Shown here: piece by piece, positions 49,718-60,565 of the stretch
Layout of the letters: each line of letters begins with the position of its first letter
Numbering within the stretch: the first letter of the stretch is position 1
Source of the DNA: Photorhabdus laumondii subsp. laumondii
GTDB lineage: Bacteria > Pseudomonadota > Gammaproteobacteria > Enterobacterales > Enterobacteriaceae
NCBI RefSeq assembly: GCF_003343245.1
Contig: NZ_CP024901.1
Location: 3,844,001-3,908,000, forward strand
DNA: 64,000 nucleotides
Direction: 5' to 3'
Position numbers and translations under genes: made by a program
The notes under the pieces: model-generated
The model's database searches: none
What the model saw: the letters and a program-made list of their open reading frames with translations, nothing else
What the model was told of the DNA's origin: nothing

Positions 49718-49742
49718 AAAAAAACCGGCCAAAGCCAGTTTT
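49718..49742 (-). terminator. Terminator of the isc operon
   Basis: On the minus strand AACTGGC pairs with GCCGGTT around a TTTG loop and is followed by a run of seven or more T. It lies about 60 bases after the iscX stop. Confidence 0.85.
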
Positions 49743-49802
49743 TCATTGAAGAGCAGCCTAACTTAAAACGATGACAGATAAATAACAAATTAATGCTATT
49801 TG

Positions 49803-50003
49803 TTATTCAAACTCATCCAACCAAACGAGCAGAATCGATTCTAAAATCTTTTCATTGGATTTCTCAGCTACATCATCAAAATCGTCCAGCTCGCAAATCC
49901 ACTGATGCATATCAGTAAAGCGAACGGTTTTTGGATCTACCTCTGGAAATTTGTCATATAGCGCTTCACCGATTTCACGGCTGTTAGACCATTTCAGGCT
50001 CAT
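49803..50003 (-). CDS. iscX: IscX (YfhJ), iron-sulfur assembly regulator
   Basis: 66 aa acidic protein matching IscX ([25 protein letters not shown]-like [15 protein letters not shown]). It binds IscS and tunes the rate of cluster assembly. Last gene of the isc operon, 18 bases after fdx. Confidence 0.96.
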   Translation of the reverse strand: MSLKWSNSREIGEALYDKFPEVDPKTVRFTDMHQWICELDDFDDVAEKSNEKILESILLVWLDEFE

Positions 50004-50021
50004 TTATTTTTCTCCTGCCAA

Positions 50022-50357
50022 TCAGTGCTCACGGGCATGGTTAATGGTGTATTTTGGAATTTCTACCACCAAATCTTCGTCAGAAACTTTAGCCTGACAA
50101 CTCAGACGACTTTCTGGTTCCAGCCCCCAAGCTTTATCCAGCATGTCATCTTCCAGTTCAGAACTCTCTTCCAGTGAATCGAAACCTTCACGAACGATGC
50201 AATGGCAAGTTGTGCAAGCACAGGATTTTTCACAAGCATGCTCAATTTCAATCCCATTACGCAATGCAACATTCAGAATGGATTCCCCCTCTTTGGCTTC
50301 CAGAACTGCACCATCAGGGCAAAGATCGTTATGAGGTAAAAATACAATTTTCGGCAT
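50022..50357 (-). CDS. fdx: [2Fe-2S] ferredoxin of the Isc system
   Basis: 111 aa adrenodoxin-type ferredoxin; cluster ligands Cys42, Cys48, Cys51 and Cys87 are all present ([10 protein letters not shown]). It supplies electrons for cluster assembly on IscU. Starts two bases after the hscA stop. Confidence 0.97.
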   Translation of the reverse strand: MPKIVFLPHNDLCPDGAVLEAKEGESILNVALRNGIEIEHACEKSCACTTCHCIVREGFDSLEESSELEDDMLDKAWGLEPESRLSCQAKVSDEDLVVEIPKYTINHAREH

Positions 50358-50359
50358 AA

Positions 50360-52210
50360 TTAAATCTCGTCCACAGAATGGCCCGCCAACGCTCGACGAA
50401 TAGATGAATCCATCCGACGTGCAGCGAATTCCTGCGTTTGCTTATCCAGTTGTTTAATCGCGTTTTCAATAATTTCAGGATCATTGCCCTGAACGCTTGT
50501 TATAAGTGTTTCTACGGCAGCATCAATTGCCGCCTGTTCTTGTTCATTCAGTAGATCGGCATCTTTTTCTAACGCGCTGGTGACACTTTCCAGTACCCGC
50601 GCCGCTTCAACTTTTTGTTCTGCCAGTTGGCGTGCATTGATATCTTCCTGAGCATTTGCCATAGAATCTTTTATCATACGAGCAATTTCTTCATCAGATA
50701 AGCCATAGGAAGGCTTCACCTGAATAAAAGCTTCGACACCAGTGGATTTCTCCAGCGCACTGACATTCAACAAGCCATCAGCATCTACCTGGAAAGTGAC
50801 CCGGATATGGGCCCCACCAGCCGGTAATGGCGGAATACCACGTAGGGTAAAACGGGCCAGCGAACGGCAATCACTTACCAATTCTCTTTCCCCTTGCACC
50901 ACATGAATACTCATTGCACTCTGGCCGTCTTTGAAGGTGGTGAATTCCTGCGCTTTGGCAACCGGAATGGTCGTGTTACGCGGGATAATTTTTTCAACCA
51001 AGCCCCCCATCGTTTCCAGCCCAAGTGAAAGCGGAATCACATCCAACAGCAGCATGTCGCTATCTGGCTTGTTACCCACCAGAATATCCGCCTGAATCGA
51101 AGCACCCACAGCCACCACTTTATCTGGATCAATGGAAGTCAGCGGTTCGCGGCCAAAAAATTCGCCAACCCTATGACGAACCAACGGCACACGGGTCGAA
51201 CCACCCACCATAACCACCTGTAGAACCTCATCCGCAGAGACTTCTGCATCTTTCAATGCCCGGCGACTTGCCAGTAAAGTCCGTTTTATCAACGGGGTTA
51301 TCAGGGCTTCAAATTCGCAACGGGTGATTTTACCTTGCCAGCCAGCAATGTTTATCTCTGCAATATCAGCATCACTCAAGGCGATTTTTACCTGAGTAGC
51401 CATATCCAGTAGCTGGCGTTGCAAACTATGGTCATCTCGACTGCCAATCCCCGCTTGTTCACGGATCCAGTCAGCCAGTATTAAATCGAAATCATCACCG
51501 CCAAGGGCTGTATCACCACCCGTTGCCAACACCTCAAAGACACCGCGGCTTAGCCGGAGAATAGAAACGTCAAATGTTCCGCCACCTAAATCATAAACGG
51601 CGATCACACCTTCCTGACCAGAATCCAGTCCATAAGCAATCGCAGCCGCAGTCGGTTCATTAAGTAAGCGCAAAACATGTAACCCGGCTAAACGCGCCGC
51701 ATCTTTTGTTCCCTGACGCTGTGCATCATCAAAGTAGGCCGGAACAGTGATCACAACACCATCAAGCTTACCATCCAGTGTTTCTTCTGCACGCTGCACC
51801 AGCGATTTAAGAATATCCGAGGAAACCTGAATGGGATCGACCAAACCCGTTGCGGTGTTAATTAACGGTAACCCGTTTTCACTCGCTTGAAATTGATAAG
51901 GAAGATTTGGATAACGTTGCTGAATGTCAGCCAGAGAGCGTCCCATCATACGTTTTACTGAACTGATGGTATTCGCAGGATCATACGCAGCCTGTTGACG
52001 GGCCAGCCAACCAATTTCAGGACCCTTTTCATGGTAGCGAACAACCGAAGGAAGCAGGTAACGCTCTTCACTATCCATCAATGTTTCCGCTTGCCCACTG
52101 CGAACAGTGGCAACTAATGAATGTGTCGTGCCTAAATCAATACCGACAGCTAAACGACGTTGATGTGGTGCAGCGGATAAACCCGGCTCGCTAATTTGTA
52201 ATAAAGCCAT
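50360..52210 (-). CDS. hscA: HscA, Hsp70-type chaperone of the Isc system
   Basis: 616 aa Hsp70 family. The ATPase half carries [26 protein letters not shown] and [11 protein letters not shown]; the substrate-binding half follows from about residue 390. It binds the LPPVK motif of IscU and drives cluster release together with HscB. Full length, no anomalies. Confidence 0.97.
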   Translation of the reverse strand: MALLQISEPGLSAAPHQRRLAVGIDLGTTHSLVATVRSGQAETLMDSEERYLLPSVVRYHEKGPEIGWLARQQAAYDPANTISSVKRMMGRSLADIQQRYPNLPYQFQASENGLPLINTATGLVDPIQVSSDILKSLVQRAEETLDGKLDGVVITVPAYFDDAQRQGTKDAARLAGLHVLRLLNEPTAAAIAYGLDSGQEGVIAVYDLGGGTFDVSILRLSRGVFEVLATGGDTALGGDDFDLILADWIREQAGIGSRDDHSLQRQLLDMATQVKIALSDADIAEINIAGWQGKITRCEFEALITPLIKRTLLASRRALKDAEVSADEVLQVVMVGGSTRVPLVRHRVGEFFGREPLTSIDPDKVVAVGASIQADILVGNKPDSDMLLLDVIPLSLGLETMGGLVEKIIPRNTTIPVAKAQEFTTFKDGQSAMSIHVVQGERELVSDCRSLARFTLRGIPPLPAGGAHIRVTFQVDADGLLNVSALEKSTGVEAFIQVKPSYGLSDEEIARMIKDSMANAQEDINARQLAEQKVEAARVLESVTSALEKDADLLNEQEQAAIDAAVETLITSVQGNDPEIIENAIKQLDKQTQEFAARRMDSSIRRALAGHSVDEI

Positions 52211-52221
52211 ATACGCCTTCC

Positions 52222-52743
52222 TTAAAAGTCGTCCAGTAAACGTTCTTCTAGTTGCTCAACCTGCTGTTGCAATTTATCCAAAAAACGTAATTTACGCACC
52301 GTATCGGCTGCTTGTTCCCACTGCTGTTCATCCAATTGCTGCACCATTAGCTGACTACGGGTTTTAATCATCCCATTCAGGCGCGCAGCGAAATCAGCCA
52401 ATGCCACTTCTGGATTAGCTTTGTCCGCAATACATTCCAATTCTTCCCGCAACATAAGCTGTTCCATCAGGAAAGCATTGTCATTCATGGTGTGCTGTTC
52501 ATTGGCTAAATCAAAACCATGCAGAGAGAGCATATATTCAGCGCGTTTCAGTGGATGTTTAAGCGTTTGATAACCGTCATTGATAGTCACTGCCTGCTGC
52601 AATGCCAGCGTTTTTTCACGCTCTGGCTGACTCGCAAAGCGATCCGGATGAAACTGACGCTGCAATTCTTGATAACAGCTTGCCAGTTGTTCTCGATCAA
52701 CAGTATAACGAGCCGGCAGCCCAAATAAAGTGAAATAGTCCAT
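52222..52743 (-). CDS. hscB: HscB, J-domain co-chaperone
   Basis: 173 aa with an N-terminal J domain containing the HPD triad (QFHPDRFAS, about residues 32-34) and a C-terminal helical bundle that binds IscU. It stimulates the HscA ATPase. 11 bases before hscA in the same operon. Confidence 0.97.
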   Translation of the reverse strand: MDYFTLFGLPARYTVDREQLASCYQELQRQFHPDRFASQPEREKTLALQQAVTINDGYQTLKHPLKRAEYMLSLHGFDLANEQHTMNDNAFLMEQLMLREELECIADKANPEVALADFAARLNGMIKTRSQLMVQQLDEQQWEQAADTVRKLRFLDKLQQQVEQLEERLLDDF

Positions 52744-52780
52744 AATCTAAACTTACTCTGGATTTGGCCGAAAAACGGAA

Positions 52781-53104
52781 TTAAACGTTAAAACTCTCTC
52801 CACAACCACATTCGCTGGAAACATTTGGGTTGTTGAATTTAAAGCCTTCGTTAAGGCCCTCTTTAACAAAATCCAATTCCGTACCATCGAGATAGACCAT
52901 GCTCTTGCCATCTACGATAACTTTGACACCCTTATCTTCAAATACAGTGTCATCTTCGTTAATCATATCGGCAAATTCAAGCAGATAGGCCATACCTGAG
53001 CAGCCTGATGTTCTGACGCCCAGACGCAAACCAACACCTTTTCCACGGTGACTCAGGAATGACGAAACGCGTTGTGCGGCACTTTCTGTAAGGGAAATTG
53101 ACAT
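52781..53104 (-). CDS. iscA: IscA, A-type iron-sulfur carrier
   Basis: 107 aa with the three conserved cysteines Cys35, Cys99 and Cys101 ([10 protein letters not shown] and SECGCGESF). It carries Fe-S clusters or iron to target proteins. Complete. Confidence 0.97.
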   Translation of the reverse strand: MSISLTESAAQRVSSFLSHRGKGVGLRLGVRTSGCSGMAYLLEFADMINEDDTVFEDKGVKVIVDGKSMVYLDGTELDFVKEGLNEGFKFNNPNVSSECGCGESFNV

Positions 53105-53134
53105 ACAACAACCTCACTTATTAAAACCAGCAAA

Positions 53135-53179
53135 GGCGGATACCGGATGGTATGTAACAACCCGTATCCCGTATCCACC
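53135..53179. other. Stem-loop in the iscU-iscA gap
   Basis: GGCGGATAC (53135-53143) pairs with GTATCCACC (53171-53179) with one mismatch, with extra complementarity inside (CCGGATGG region and CCCGTATCCC). It sits in the 109-base gap within the isc operon and could stabilise the upstream message or reduce downstream expression. Role inferred. Confidence 0.5.
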
Positions 53180-53213
53180 AAATTTTTTTCTATTTTGTTA
53201 TTATCAAGGGCAA

Positions 53214-53600
53214 TTATCTGCCCTGGCGTTTACTTTTGTAATCCGCAATCGCTGCTTTAATCGCATCTTCAGCCAGAATAGAACAGTGGATTTTCACTGG
53301 CGGCAATTCTAATTCATCGGCAATTTCAGTATTTTTAATCGCTTCTGCCTGCTCCAGAGATTTGCCCTTCATCCATTCAGTAACTAAAGAGCTGGAAGCA
53401 ATCGCAGAACCGCAACCGTAAGTTTTGAAACGCGCATCTTCAATAATGCCTTCATTATTGACTTTGATTTGCAGTTTCATCACATCACCACACGCAGGGG
53501 CACCAACCATGCCGCTGCCAACCATTGGATCTTCACTATCGAAAGAACCGACGTTACGTGGATTTTCATAGTGATCAATTACTTTTTCGCTGTAAGCCAT
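53214..53600 (-). CDS. iscU: IscU, iron-sulfur cluster scaffold
   Basis: 128 aa. Cluster ligands Cys37, Cys63 and Cys106 with Asp39 and His105 are present, as is the chaperone-binding LPPVK (99-103). Clusters assemble on it with sulfur from IscS. Complete. Confidence 0.98.
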   Translation of the reverse strand: MAYSEKVIDHYENPRNVGSFDSEDPMVGSGMVGAPACGDVMKLQIKVNNEGIIEDARFKTYGCGSAIASSSLVTEWMKGKSLEQAEAIKNTEIADELELPPVKIHCSILAEDAIKAAIADYKSKRQGR

Positions 53601-53624
53601 GTTATTACTCCTGAAACCGTCTGA

Positions 53625-54839
53625 TTAATGATGAGACCATTCGATACTATTTAGATCCACACCTTGTCTAAACATTTCCCACAGCGGAGAAAGTTCACGC
53701 AGGCGGCCAATAGATTTGTGAATCAATTCAATGGCGTAGTCGATCTCTTCTTCTGTCGTAAAGCGCCCTAAAGAGAAACGGATAGAGCTGTGAGCCAGTT
53801 CGTCATTCATTCCCAACGCACGCAATACGTAGGAAGGCTCCAAGCTGGCAGAAGTACATGCAGAACCCGAAGAAACCGCCAGATCTTTTAATGACATCAT
53901 CAGTGATTCACCTTCAACATAGTTGAAGCTGACATTCAGAATATGCGGCGCACCGTGCTCTAAATCCCCGTTAAGGAAGACCTCTTCAATATCTTTGATC
54001 CCCTGCCACAGACGCAACCGCAGACCACGCAGACGCTGAGATTCACTCTCCATTTCCTGCTTGGCAATACGGTAAGCTTCACCCATACCCACAATCTGAT
54101 GAACAGGCAAAGTACCAGAACGCATCCCACGTTCATGACCGCCACCATGTTGTTGTGCTTCAATACGAATGCGGGGTTTACGGCGAACGTACAGTGCGCC
54201 AATCCCCATCGGCCCGTAAATTTTATGGGCGGAGAAAGACATCAGATCGACTTTCAATTTGGTTAAGTCAATTGGCAGCTTGCCTACGCTCTGAGTAGCA
54301 TCAACATGGAAAACGATACCGCGACTACGGCACATTTCACCGATAGCAGCAATATCCTGTACCACGCCAATTTCATTGTTAACATGCATGATAGAAATCA
54401 GAATGGTGTCATCACGCACCGCAGCTTCCAGATCGTTTAAATCAATCAACCCGTTGCTTTGAGGTGCCAAATAGGTAACTTCAAACCCTTCACGTTCCAA
54501 TTGACGGCAAGTATCCAGCACCGCTTTATGTTCGGTTTTGCTGGTGATGATGTGTTTGCCCTTTTTCTGGTAAAAATTAGCCGCCCCTTTAATGGCAAGA
54601 TTGTCAGATTCCGTTGCGCCAGAAGTAAAAACAATTTCTCGCGGATCCGCACCCACTAAATCAGCAATCTGATTACGGGCAATATCAACCGCTTCCTCAG
54701 CCTGCCAGCCAAAACGATGTGAACGAGAAGCGGGATTACCAAATATCCCGTCCCTGGTCAGATAGTTCATCATCTTTTCAGCAACACGCGGATCAACCGG
54801 TGTCGTTGCTGAGTAATCTAAATAAATGGGTAATTTCAT
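53625..54839 (-). CDS. iscS: IscS, cysteine desulfurase
   Basis: 404 aa class V aminotransferase-fold PLP enzyme. FSAHKIYGP carries the PLP lysine and [12 protein letters not shown] the persulfide-forming cysteine loop. It supplies sulfur for Fe-S clusters and for tRNA thiolation. 24 bases before iscU. Confidence 0.98.
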   Translation of the reverse strand: MKLPIYLDYSATTPVDPRVAEKMMNYLTRDGIFGNPASRSHRFGWQAEEAVDIARNQIADLVGADPREIVFTSGATESDNLAIKGAANFYQKKGKHIITSKTEHKAVLDTCRQLEREGFEVTYLAPQSNGLIDLNDLEAAVRDDTILISIMHVNNEIGVVQDIAAIGEMCRSRGIVFHVDATQSVGKLPIDLTKLKVDLMSFSAHKIYGPMGIGALYVRRKPRIRIEAQQHGGGHERGMRSGTLPVHQIVGMGEAYRIAKQEMESESQRLRGLRLRLWQGIKDIEEVFLNGDLEHGAPHILNVSFNYVEGESLMMSLKDLAVSSGSACTSASLEPSYVLRALGMNDELAHSSIRFSLGRFTTEEEIDYAIELIHKSIGRLRELSPLWEMFRQGVDLNSIEWSHH

Positions 54840-54888
54840 TGGTCACATGCTCCCTACTTCTAATACTTCAATTCATCACAAGTTCTGC

Positions 54889-55383
54889 TTATGGGCGCAG
54901 ATTGACATTAATTGTTTCTTGTGCTCTGCCGTTAGGTGCACGGCGTTTATCGTTATCCTGGCGACCAGCAACATCCAATACTTCTTGGTTATTGACCAAT
55001 TCTTCTAAACTGATACTGCTCAGGAAACCGGTAATACGATCACTTAAATCGCGCCATAAAGCATGAGTCAGACAGCGATCACCGCCCTGACACCCTTCTC
55101 TACCCTGACAACGGGTAGCATCTACTGATTCATCAACTGCGAAAATCACTTCGGCAACAACAATTTCACTGGCATCTTTGCCCAATAAGTAACCACCACC
55201 CGGACCACGGACACTTGAAACCAGACCATTTTTGCGCAGGCGAGAAAATAACTGTTCAAGATAGGAGAGGGAAATACCCTGACGTTCAGAAATGTCGGCC
55301 AATGGTACCGGACCTTCTTGTGAGTGTAACGCCACATCAAGCATGGCAGTTACTGCATAACGCCCTTTAGATGTCAATCTCAT
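54889..55383 (-). CDS. iscR: IscR, Rrf2-family Fe-S regulator
   Basis: 164 aa from the ATG at 55383 ([16 protein letters not shown]), the conserved start; the longer frame to 55425 runs into the operator region. The winged-helix DNA-binding domain is N-terminal; cluster ligands Cys92, Cys98, Cys104 and His107 are present. It represses its own operon when loaded with [2Fe-2S]. Confidence 0.97.
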   Translation of the reverse strand: MRLTSKGRYAVTAMLDVALHSQEGPVPLADISERQGISLSYLEQLFSRLRKNGLVSSVRGPGGGYLLGKDASEIVVAEVIFAVDESVDATRCQGREGCQGGDRCLTHALWRDLSDRITGFLSSISLEELVNNQEVLDVAGRQDNDKRRAPNGRAQETINVNLRP

Positions 55384-55423
55384 AAATGAATTACCCCGTG
55401 GTGAAATATGAAGAAATTGTGTC

Positions 55424-55448
55424 ATTCCTGAGTATTTTAGTCAACTAT
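55424..55448 (-). promoter_or_regulatory. IscR type 1 binding site, iscR-proximal
   Basis: Read on the minus strand, ATAGTTGACTAAAATACTCAG (then GAAT) matches the type 1 consensus ATASYYGACTRWWWYAGTCRRSTAT at nearly all positions. It should overlap the iscR promoter and mediate feedback repression. Confidence 0.8.
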
Positions 55449-55473
55449 TTAACCTAGTAATTTACTCAACTAT
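55449..55473 (-). promoter_or_regulatory. IscR type 1 binding site, distal
   Basis: Read on the minus strand, ATAGTTGAGTAAATTACTAG (then GTTAA) is a second, weaker match that directly abuts the first site, as in the E. coli iscR promoter. It overlaps the trmJ stop codon. Confidence 0.65.
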
Positions 55474-56195
55474 TTCTTCGCCCATTTTTCAACGGAGGAC
55501 AAGATGCCACGCAGAATATTCAGTTCCTGCATTTCAGGCCGGGCACGGGTAAAAAGGCGTCTCAATCTATTCATTATTTGACCTGGGTGTGCTTTTCTAA
55601 TGAAACCCGAATCATTTAACACACATTCAAGATGATGATAAAAGCGTTCCATATCATCAGCTAATGGATATTCCACTTCATCAGTTTTTTGCTCAGTTTT
55701 ATCCTGACGCGCCAAATAGGCCATACGGATTTCATAACTGACAAGCTGAACCGCCATTGCCAGATTTAATGAACCGTACTCCGGGTTAGTTGGGATATTC
55801 AGGTGATAATGGCACTTCTGCAATTCTTCATTGGTCAACCCTACCCGCTCACGGCCAAAAACAATGGCAACCGACGCATGTTCAGCTTGTTGAACACTAC
55901 GTTCACCACATTCACGAGGTTCAACCATCGGCCATGATAACGTTCTTGAACGGGCGCTGGTCCCAATCACCAAGCCGCAACCCGCCAGCGCTTTATCCAA
56001 ACTATCGACAATCGTCGCATGACCAATAACATCACTAGCACCCGCAGAAAGTGCAATCGCATGAGAGTCTGGCTGAACTAAAGGATTAACCAGATAAAGA
56101 TTGGTTAATCCCATTGTTTTCATTGCCCGGGCGGTTGACCCCATATTTCCGGTGTGGGAAGTTTCAACCAGGATAATGCGGATATTTTCTAACAT
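55470..56195 (-). CDS. trmJ: TrmJ, tRNA (Cm32/Um32) methyltransferase
   Basis: 241 aa SPOUT methyltransferase, starting [23 protein letters not shown]-site motifs [15 protein letters not shown] and [13 protein letters not shown] are present. It 2'-O-methylates position 32 of several tRNAs. Its 3' end overlaps the distal IscR site. Confidence 0.96.
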   Translation of the reverse strand: MLENIRIILVETSHTGNMGSTARAMKTMGLTNLYLVNPLVQPDSHAIALSAGASDVIGHATIVDSLDKALAGCGLVIGTSARSRTLSWPMVEPRECGERSVQQAEHASVAIVFGRERVGLTNEELQKCHYHLNIPTNPEYGSLNLAMAVQLVSYEIRMAYLARQDKTEQKTDEVEYPLADDMERFYHHLECVLNDSGFIRKAHPGQIMNRLRRLFTRARPEMQELNILRGILSSVEKWAKK

Positions 56196-56250
56196 GACAA
56201 CTTCTGAATAGTCTGGATAGTTATAAGAATCAAATATCTTAACACAGCAT

Positions 56251-56279
56251 TAGTCATTTTTCCGAATTACTGCTATACT
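56251..56279 (+). promoter_or_regulatory. Probable suhB promoter
   Basis: TATACT at 56274-56279 preceded by TG (extended -10); the -35 region (TAGTCA, 56251-56256) is weak. It lies about 50 bases before the suhB start in the divergent trmJ-suhB gap. Confidence 0.6.
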
Positions 56280-56328
56280 ACGCGCCGATTAATTACCCGT
56301 TCTTTAACATCCTGGTGGAAGATATCCC

Positions 56329-57132
56329 ATGCATCCGATGCTGACTATCGCCATACGCGCAGCGCGTAAAGCCGGCAACCTAATTGCCAAAAATTATGAA
56401 ACTCCCGATGCGGTTGAAGCTAGCCAAAAAGGCAGTAACGATTTTGTTACCAATGTTGACAAAGCCGCAGAAGCACTCATTATCGACGTTATTCGCAAAT
56501 CTTATCCTAAACACTCGATTATTACCGAAGAGAGTGGCGAGCTTTTAGGCGAAGAGGCTGATATTCAATGGGTAATCGATCCACTGGATGGCACGACTAA
56601 CTTTATCAAACGCCTCCCTCACTTCGCCGTCTCTATTGCGGTACGCATTAAAGGCCGTACTGAAGTTGCAGTTGTTTATGACCCAATGCGTAATGAGCTT
56701 TTCACCACAACCCGAGGTCAAGGGGCACAGTTGAATGGCTACCGTCTACGTGGTACCAATGCCCGTGATCTGGATGGCACCATTCTGGCAACAGGTTTCC
56801 CATTTAAAGCAAAACATCATTCCACTGTTTTTATTAATACTTTAGGTAAATTATTTGTTCGTTGTGCTGACTTCCGTCGTACAGGCTCCGCCGCACTGGA
56901 TCTGGCTTATGTTGCGGCTGGTCGGGTGGATGGTTACTTTGAAATTGGCCTAAAACCGTGGGATTTTATGGGTGGCGAACTGTTAGTTCGTGAATCTGGC
57001 GGTATCGTAACTGATTTCGTTGGCGGTCATAATTATATTCATTCCGGCAACATTGTTGCAGGTAATCCACGCGTTGTTAAAGATATTTTGGCTGAAATGC
57101 GTGATGAATTATCAGAAGCATTGAAACGTTAA
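56329..57132 (+). CDS. suhB: SuhB, inositol monophosphatase-family protein
   Basis: 267 aa. Metal and phosphate-binding motifs DPLDGTTNFIKRLPHFAVS and WDFMGGELLVRESGG are intact. It has inositol-1-phosphatase activity and acts with NusA in rRNA antitermination complexes. Faces trmJ divergently, as in E. coli. Confidence 0.97.
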   Translation: MHPMLTIAIRAARKAGNLIAKNYETPDAVEASQKGSNDFVTNVDKAAEALIIDVIRKSYPKHSIITEESGELLGEEADIQWVIDPLDGTTNFIKRLPHFAVSIAVRIKGRTEVAVVYDPMRNELFTTTRGQGAQLNGYRLRGTNARDLDGTILATGFPFKAKHHSTVFINTLGKLFVRCADFRRTGSAALDLAYVAAGRVDGYFEIGLKPWDFMGGELLVRESGGIVTDFVGGHNYIHSGNIVAGNPRVVKDILAEMRDELSEALKR

Positions 57133-57173
57133 TTCCAGTAAATCCTAAATAAGAATTGACGGATGGTAATTTA

Positions 57174-57200
57174 GGTAGACCGCAAAAAACGCGGTCTACC
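57174..57200. terminator. Stem-loop between suhB and treC
   Basis: Perfect 10-bp stem GGTAGACCGC / GCGGTCTACC with a 7-base loop, between the convergent genes suhB and treC. T-runs on both sides are short, so it may work as a weak bidirectional terminator. Confidence 0.75.
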
Positions 57201-57234
57201 TTACGATTCATTTAACTAACAACAAAGACCGTTG

Positions 57235-58896
57235 TTACTCCGCTAACCAGTAAACGGCTTCATAAGGCTGTAGCTGCATATCTTTTGCAGGTACATGGTT
57301 TTCAGGATAGTTCCCCATCAATTTAACCCATGAGCAATCGGATAAAGAAGCGTCCAGCGACCATTTCTGCACTTCAACACTGAGATTAGCAATAACCAAC
57401 AACGTCTGATTTTCCCAACGACGCACATAGCACCAAAGAGAAGGATGAGATGGTAATAAGTCTTCATAGCTGCCATAAGTCAATACAGGATATTCCTTAC
57501 GCAGCTTGATTAAACGTGCATAACAATGGAAAACTGAATCATCATCCTGCATCGCATTTTCAGCATTCACATCCTGATAATCACTATTCAGCGCTATCCA
57601 CGGCTCTCCTTGAGTAAACCCTGCATTAGCAGTCGTATCCCACTGCATTGGCGTTCGCCCATTATCACGAGATTTCTTCGCTAAGACCGATAAGATTTGC
57701 TGTTTATCATTGCCCTGCTCAATCTTCTCTTGATAAATATTTAAACTTTCTATATCCCGGTACTCTTCAATATGAGAAAAGTGAGGATTAGTCATCCCCA
57801 GCTCTTCTCCTTGATAGATATAAGGGGTTCCCTGCATACCATGCAGTACCATTGCTAACATTTTAGCGGACGGCACCCGCCAAACACCTTCACCGCCAAA
57901 GCGTGAAACAATACGCGGTTGATCGTGATTACACCAGAACAGCGCATTCCATGCCCGTTCGTACATACCTTGCTGCCACTTGGCAAAAATTTTCTTCAAT
58001 TCAATAAAATCAGGTGGCGCTGCAACCCATTTCTCACCATTGGGGTAATCGACTTTTAAGTGATGAAAAGCAAAAACCATCGACAACTCTTCACCATCCA
58101 ATGAAGAATAGCGATGACAATGTTCCAGTGAAGTAGAAGACATTTCCCCAACCGTCATCACTCCGGCAGGCTGGAATACCTCTCTGTTCATTTCTTGCAG
58201 AAATTCATGAATACGCGGGCCATCGGTGTAGAACTGACGCCCATCCCCCTGAGTTGACTCAGGGAAGTCTTGCTGTTTAGAAACCAAGTTAATGACATCC
58301 AGACGGAAGCCATCAACACCAAGGCCAGCCCAGAATTCACAAATCTTTTTCAATTCAGCCCGTACTGGCTCATGTTCCCAATTTAGATCAGCCTGCTCAA
58401 CAGCAAACAGGTGCAAATAATACTGTTGGCTTGCTTCATGCCACGCCCAAGCATTGCCACCAAATTTCGACAACCAATTATTAGGCGGGGTTCCAGGTAC
58501 CCCATCCCGCCAAATGTAATATTGCCGATAAGGGCTATCAATATCCTGTGCTTGTTTAAACCACGGATGTTGAGTCGATGTATGGTTGAAAACAATATCC
58601 ACGATGATACGGATATCACGTTGATGTGCCTCATCAACCAAACGCTTAAAATCATCCATTGAGCCGTAAGCCGGATCAATCGCATAATAATCAGCGACAT
58701 CATAACCATTATCTACCTGTGGTGAGAGGTAAAAAGGCGTCACCCAAATAGCGTCTACGCCCAGTTTCTTCAAATAATCAAGCCGGTAAGTAATGCCGTT
58801 AAGATCGCCCGTTCCGCTACCCGTCGTATCCTGGAAACTCTTAGGATATATCTGATAGATGACACCTTGTAACCACCACGGAATGATTTTGTCCAT
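57235..58896 (-). CDS. treC: TreC, trehalose-6-phosphate hydrolase
   Basis: About 553 aa GH13 enzyme from the ATG at 58896 (MDKIIPWWLQGVIYQIYPKS), chosen because AAGGTG lies 6 bases upstream. Motifs VDIVFNHTS, DGFRLDVINL (nucleophile Asp), GEMS (Glu) and NHDQPR are intact. It splits trehalose 6-phosphate to glucose and glucose 6-phosphate. Second gene of treBC. Confidence 0.97.
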   Translation of the reverse strand: MDKIIPWWLQGVIYQIYPKSFQDTTGSGTGDLNGITYRLDYLKKLGVDAIWVTPFYLSPQVDNGYDVADYYAIDPAYGSMDDFKRLVDEAHQRDIRIIVDIVFNHTSTQHPWFKQAQDIDSPYRQYYIWRDGVPGTPPNNWLSKFGGNAWAWHEASQQYYLHLFAVEQADLNWEHEPVRAELKKICEFWAGLGVDGFRLDVINLVSKQQDFPESTQGDGRQFYTDGPRIHEFLQEMNREVFQPAGVMTVGEMSSTSLEHCHRYSSLDGEELSMVFAFHHLKVDYPNGEKWVAAPPDFIELKKIFAKWQQGMYERAWNALFWCNHDQPRIVSRFGGEGVWRVPSAKMLAMVLHGMQGTPYIYQGEELGMTNPHFSHIEEYRDIESLNIYQEKIEQGNDKQQILSVLAKKSRDNGRTPMQWDTTANAGFTQGEPWIALNSDYQDVNAENAMQDDDSVFHCYARLIKLRKEYPVLTYGSYEDLLPSHPSLWCYVRRWENQTLLVIANLSVEVQKWSLDASLSDCSWVKLMGNYPENHVPAKDMQLQPYEAVYWLAE

Positions 58897-58995
58897 CAAA
58901 AACACCTTATCAATATATTTCCTGAATTAAATAACCATGAATTGAATAACCACATGGTTATTTTTATATCTGTTACTTGTGAAGATTTAGCCGCA

Positions 58996-60417
58996 TTATT
59001 CAACCGCTAACATACCGGCCATATTCTTCCTGCGATAAACAACAGTCGTGAGAATCAACGGAACAATGATGGCGACAAACATAGCTAATGCGTAAATTAG
59101 CCAAAATTGCGGTTTGATCGAAAGAATACCTGGCAGACCACCCACACCAATACCGTTTGCCAATACACCACTCAACCCACAAATCAACCCAGCTAAACCG
59201 GAGCCAATCATGGCACAGAGCATAGGGAATCGATATTTAATGTTAATACCGTACATTGCCGGCTCAGTCACACCCAAATAGGCGGAGATAGCCGCAGGTA
59301 CGGATAATTCACGTTCATTATGCTTCTTACTGACTAAAATAATACCAACAACCGCCGATCCCTGAGCAATATTGGATAATGCAATAATAGGCCAGATCGG
59401 TGTTCCACCTATACTTTGAACCATCTGCATATCTATGGCTAATGTGGTCTGATGTATGCCGGTAATCACCAACGGCGCGTAAAAGAATCCAAATAAAGCT
59501 GCACCAATAGGAGCAAAACTTCCGGTCATCAACGCCTTCACAACCCAAGCTACCCCATCACCCAGTAACCGACCAAATGGTCCAATAAGACTATGTGCTA
59601 AAAAGGTTGCCAATATTAACGAAACGACCGGAACAATCACCAAATAGAGATAACTAGGAACCACCCGCTTTAACTGAACCTCAATCCACCCCAAAGTAAT
59701 ACCCGCCAAAAGTGACGGAATAACCTGCGCCTGATAACCCACTTTCCCAATCGTGAACAAGCCGAAATTCCATATATCAGGGATTTGTTGCCCTATGTGA
59801 TAAGCGTTCATTAATTGTGGAGAGACCAGTGTTACTCCCAATATAATACCCAATATCGGTGTTCCACCCATCATCCTAACCGCCGACCAACAAATACCCA
59901 CTGGCAGATAGAAAAATATTGCCTCTCCTAGCAGCCATAAAAAATCATATATCGTTTTCCAAATAGGATATATTTGAGCTAAAGTTTTGCCTTCACTAAA
60001 AGGAATATCACCAATAATGTTACGGAAACCTAGAATAAGCCCACCGCTAATTAATGCTGGTAAGAGAGGAAAAAATATTTCTGCAAACTTAGAAATGAAA
60101 CGCTCTTGCCATTTCATGTTTTTCTTCTCAACCTGCTGTTTATCTTTTTTATTCAATTCAGATTGGTCAAGATAACGATTTAAAACCTGATAATAATCAC
60201 CAACATTCGTGCCTATCACTACCTGGAATTGCCCAGCATTGGTAAAACAGCCTTTAACCATCGATAAATTCTTTATCTCATCCGGCTTGGCTTTAACTGG
60301 TTCAACTAATATAAACCTCAATCGGGTAATACAATGAGTTACACTGGCTATATTTTCACAACCACCGATTAATGTAATTAGTTTTTCTATATCTTTAGAA
60401 TTTATTTTGTTTTTCAT
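58996..60417 (-). CDS. treB: TreB, trehalose-specific PTS enzyme IIBC
   Basis: 473 aa. An N-terminal EIIB domain with the phosphorylated Cys29 (SVTHCITRLRF) is followed by an EIIC membrane domain of about ten helices. It imports trehalose, the main insect blood sugar, as trehalose 6-phosphate for TreC. No EIIA domain is present; it would rely on the glucose EIIA. Confidence 0.96.
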   Translation of the reverse strand: MKNKINSKDIEKLITLIGGCENIASVTHCITRLRFILVEPVKAKPDEIKNLSMVKGCFTNAGQFQVVIGTNVGDYYQVLNRYLDQSELNKKDKQQVEKKNMKWQERFISKFAEIFFPLLPALISGGLILGFRNIIGDIPFSEGKTLAQIYPIWKTIYDFLWLLGEAIFFYLPVGICWSAVRMMGGTPILGIILGVTLVSPQLMNAYHIGQQIPDIWNFGLFTIGKVGYQAQVIPSLLAGITLGWIEVQLKRVVPSYLYLVIVPVVSLILATFLAHSLIGPFGRLLGDGVAWVVKALMTGSFAPIGAALFGFFYAPLVITGIHQTTLAIDMQMVQSIGGTPIWPIIALSNIAQGSAVVGIILVSKKHNERELSVPAAISAYLGVTEPAMYGINIKYRFPMLCAMIGSGLAGLICGLSGVLANGIGVGGLPGILSIKPQFWLIYALAMFVAIIVPLILTTVVYRRKNMAGMLAVE

Positions 60418-60507
60418 AATAGCCAGTCATCATAAGTTAGTATCAATTACTAATTAGCATGCTTAGTAAACTAATTTCATCCTAATATCATTTGGTTATG
60501 CTTGTCA

Positions 60508-60521
60508 TGGGAACGTTCCCA
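60508..60521. promoter_or_regulatory. TreR-type operator upstream of treB
   Basis: Perfect palindrome TGGGAACGTTCCCA in the treR-treB gap, about 90 bases before the treB start. Central CG and arm sequence fit a LacI-family operator; TreR is encoded next door. Confidence 0.85.
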
Positions 60522-60565
60522 AAAATGGGTTGAAGATCACATTGAAACGGAAATATTTTTTATTT

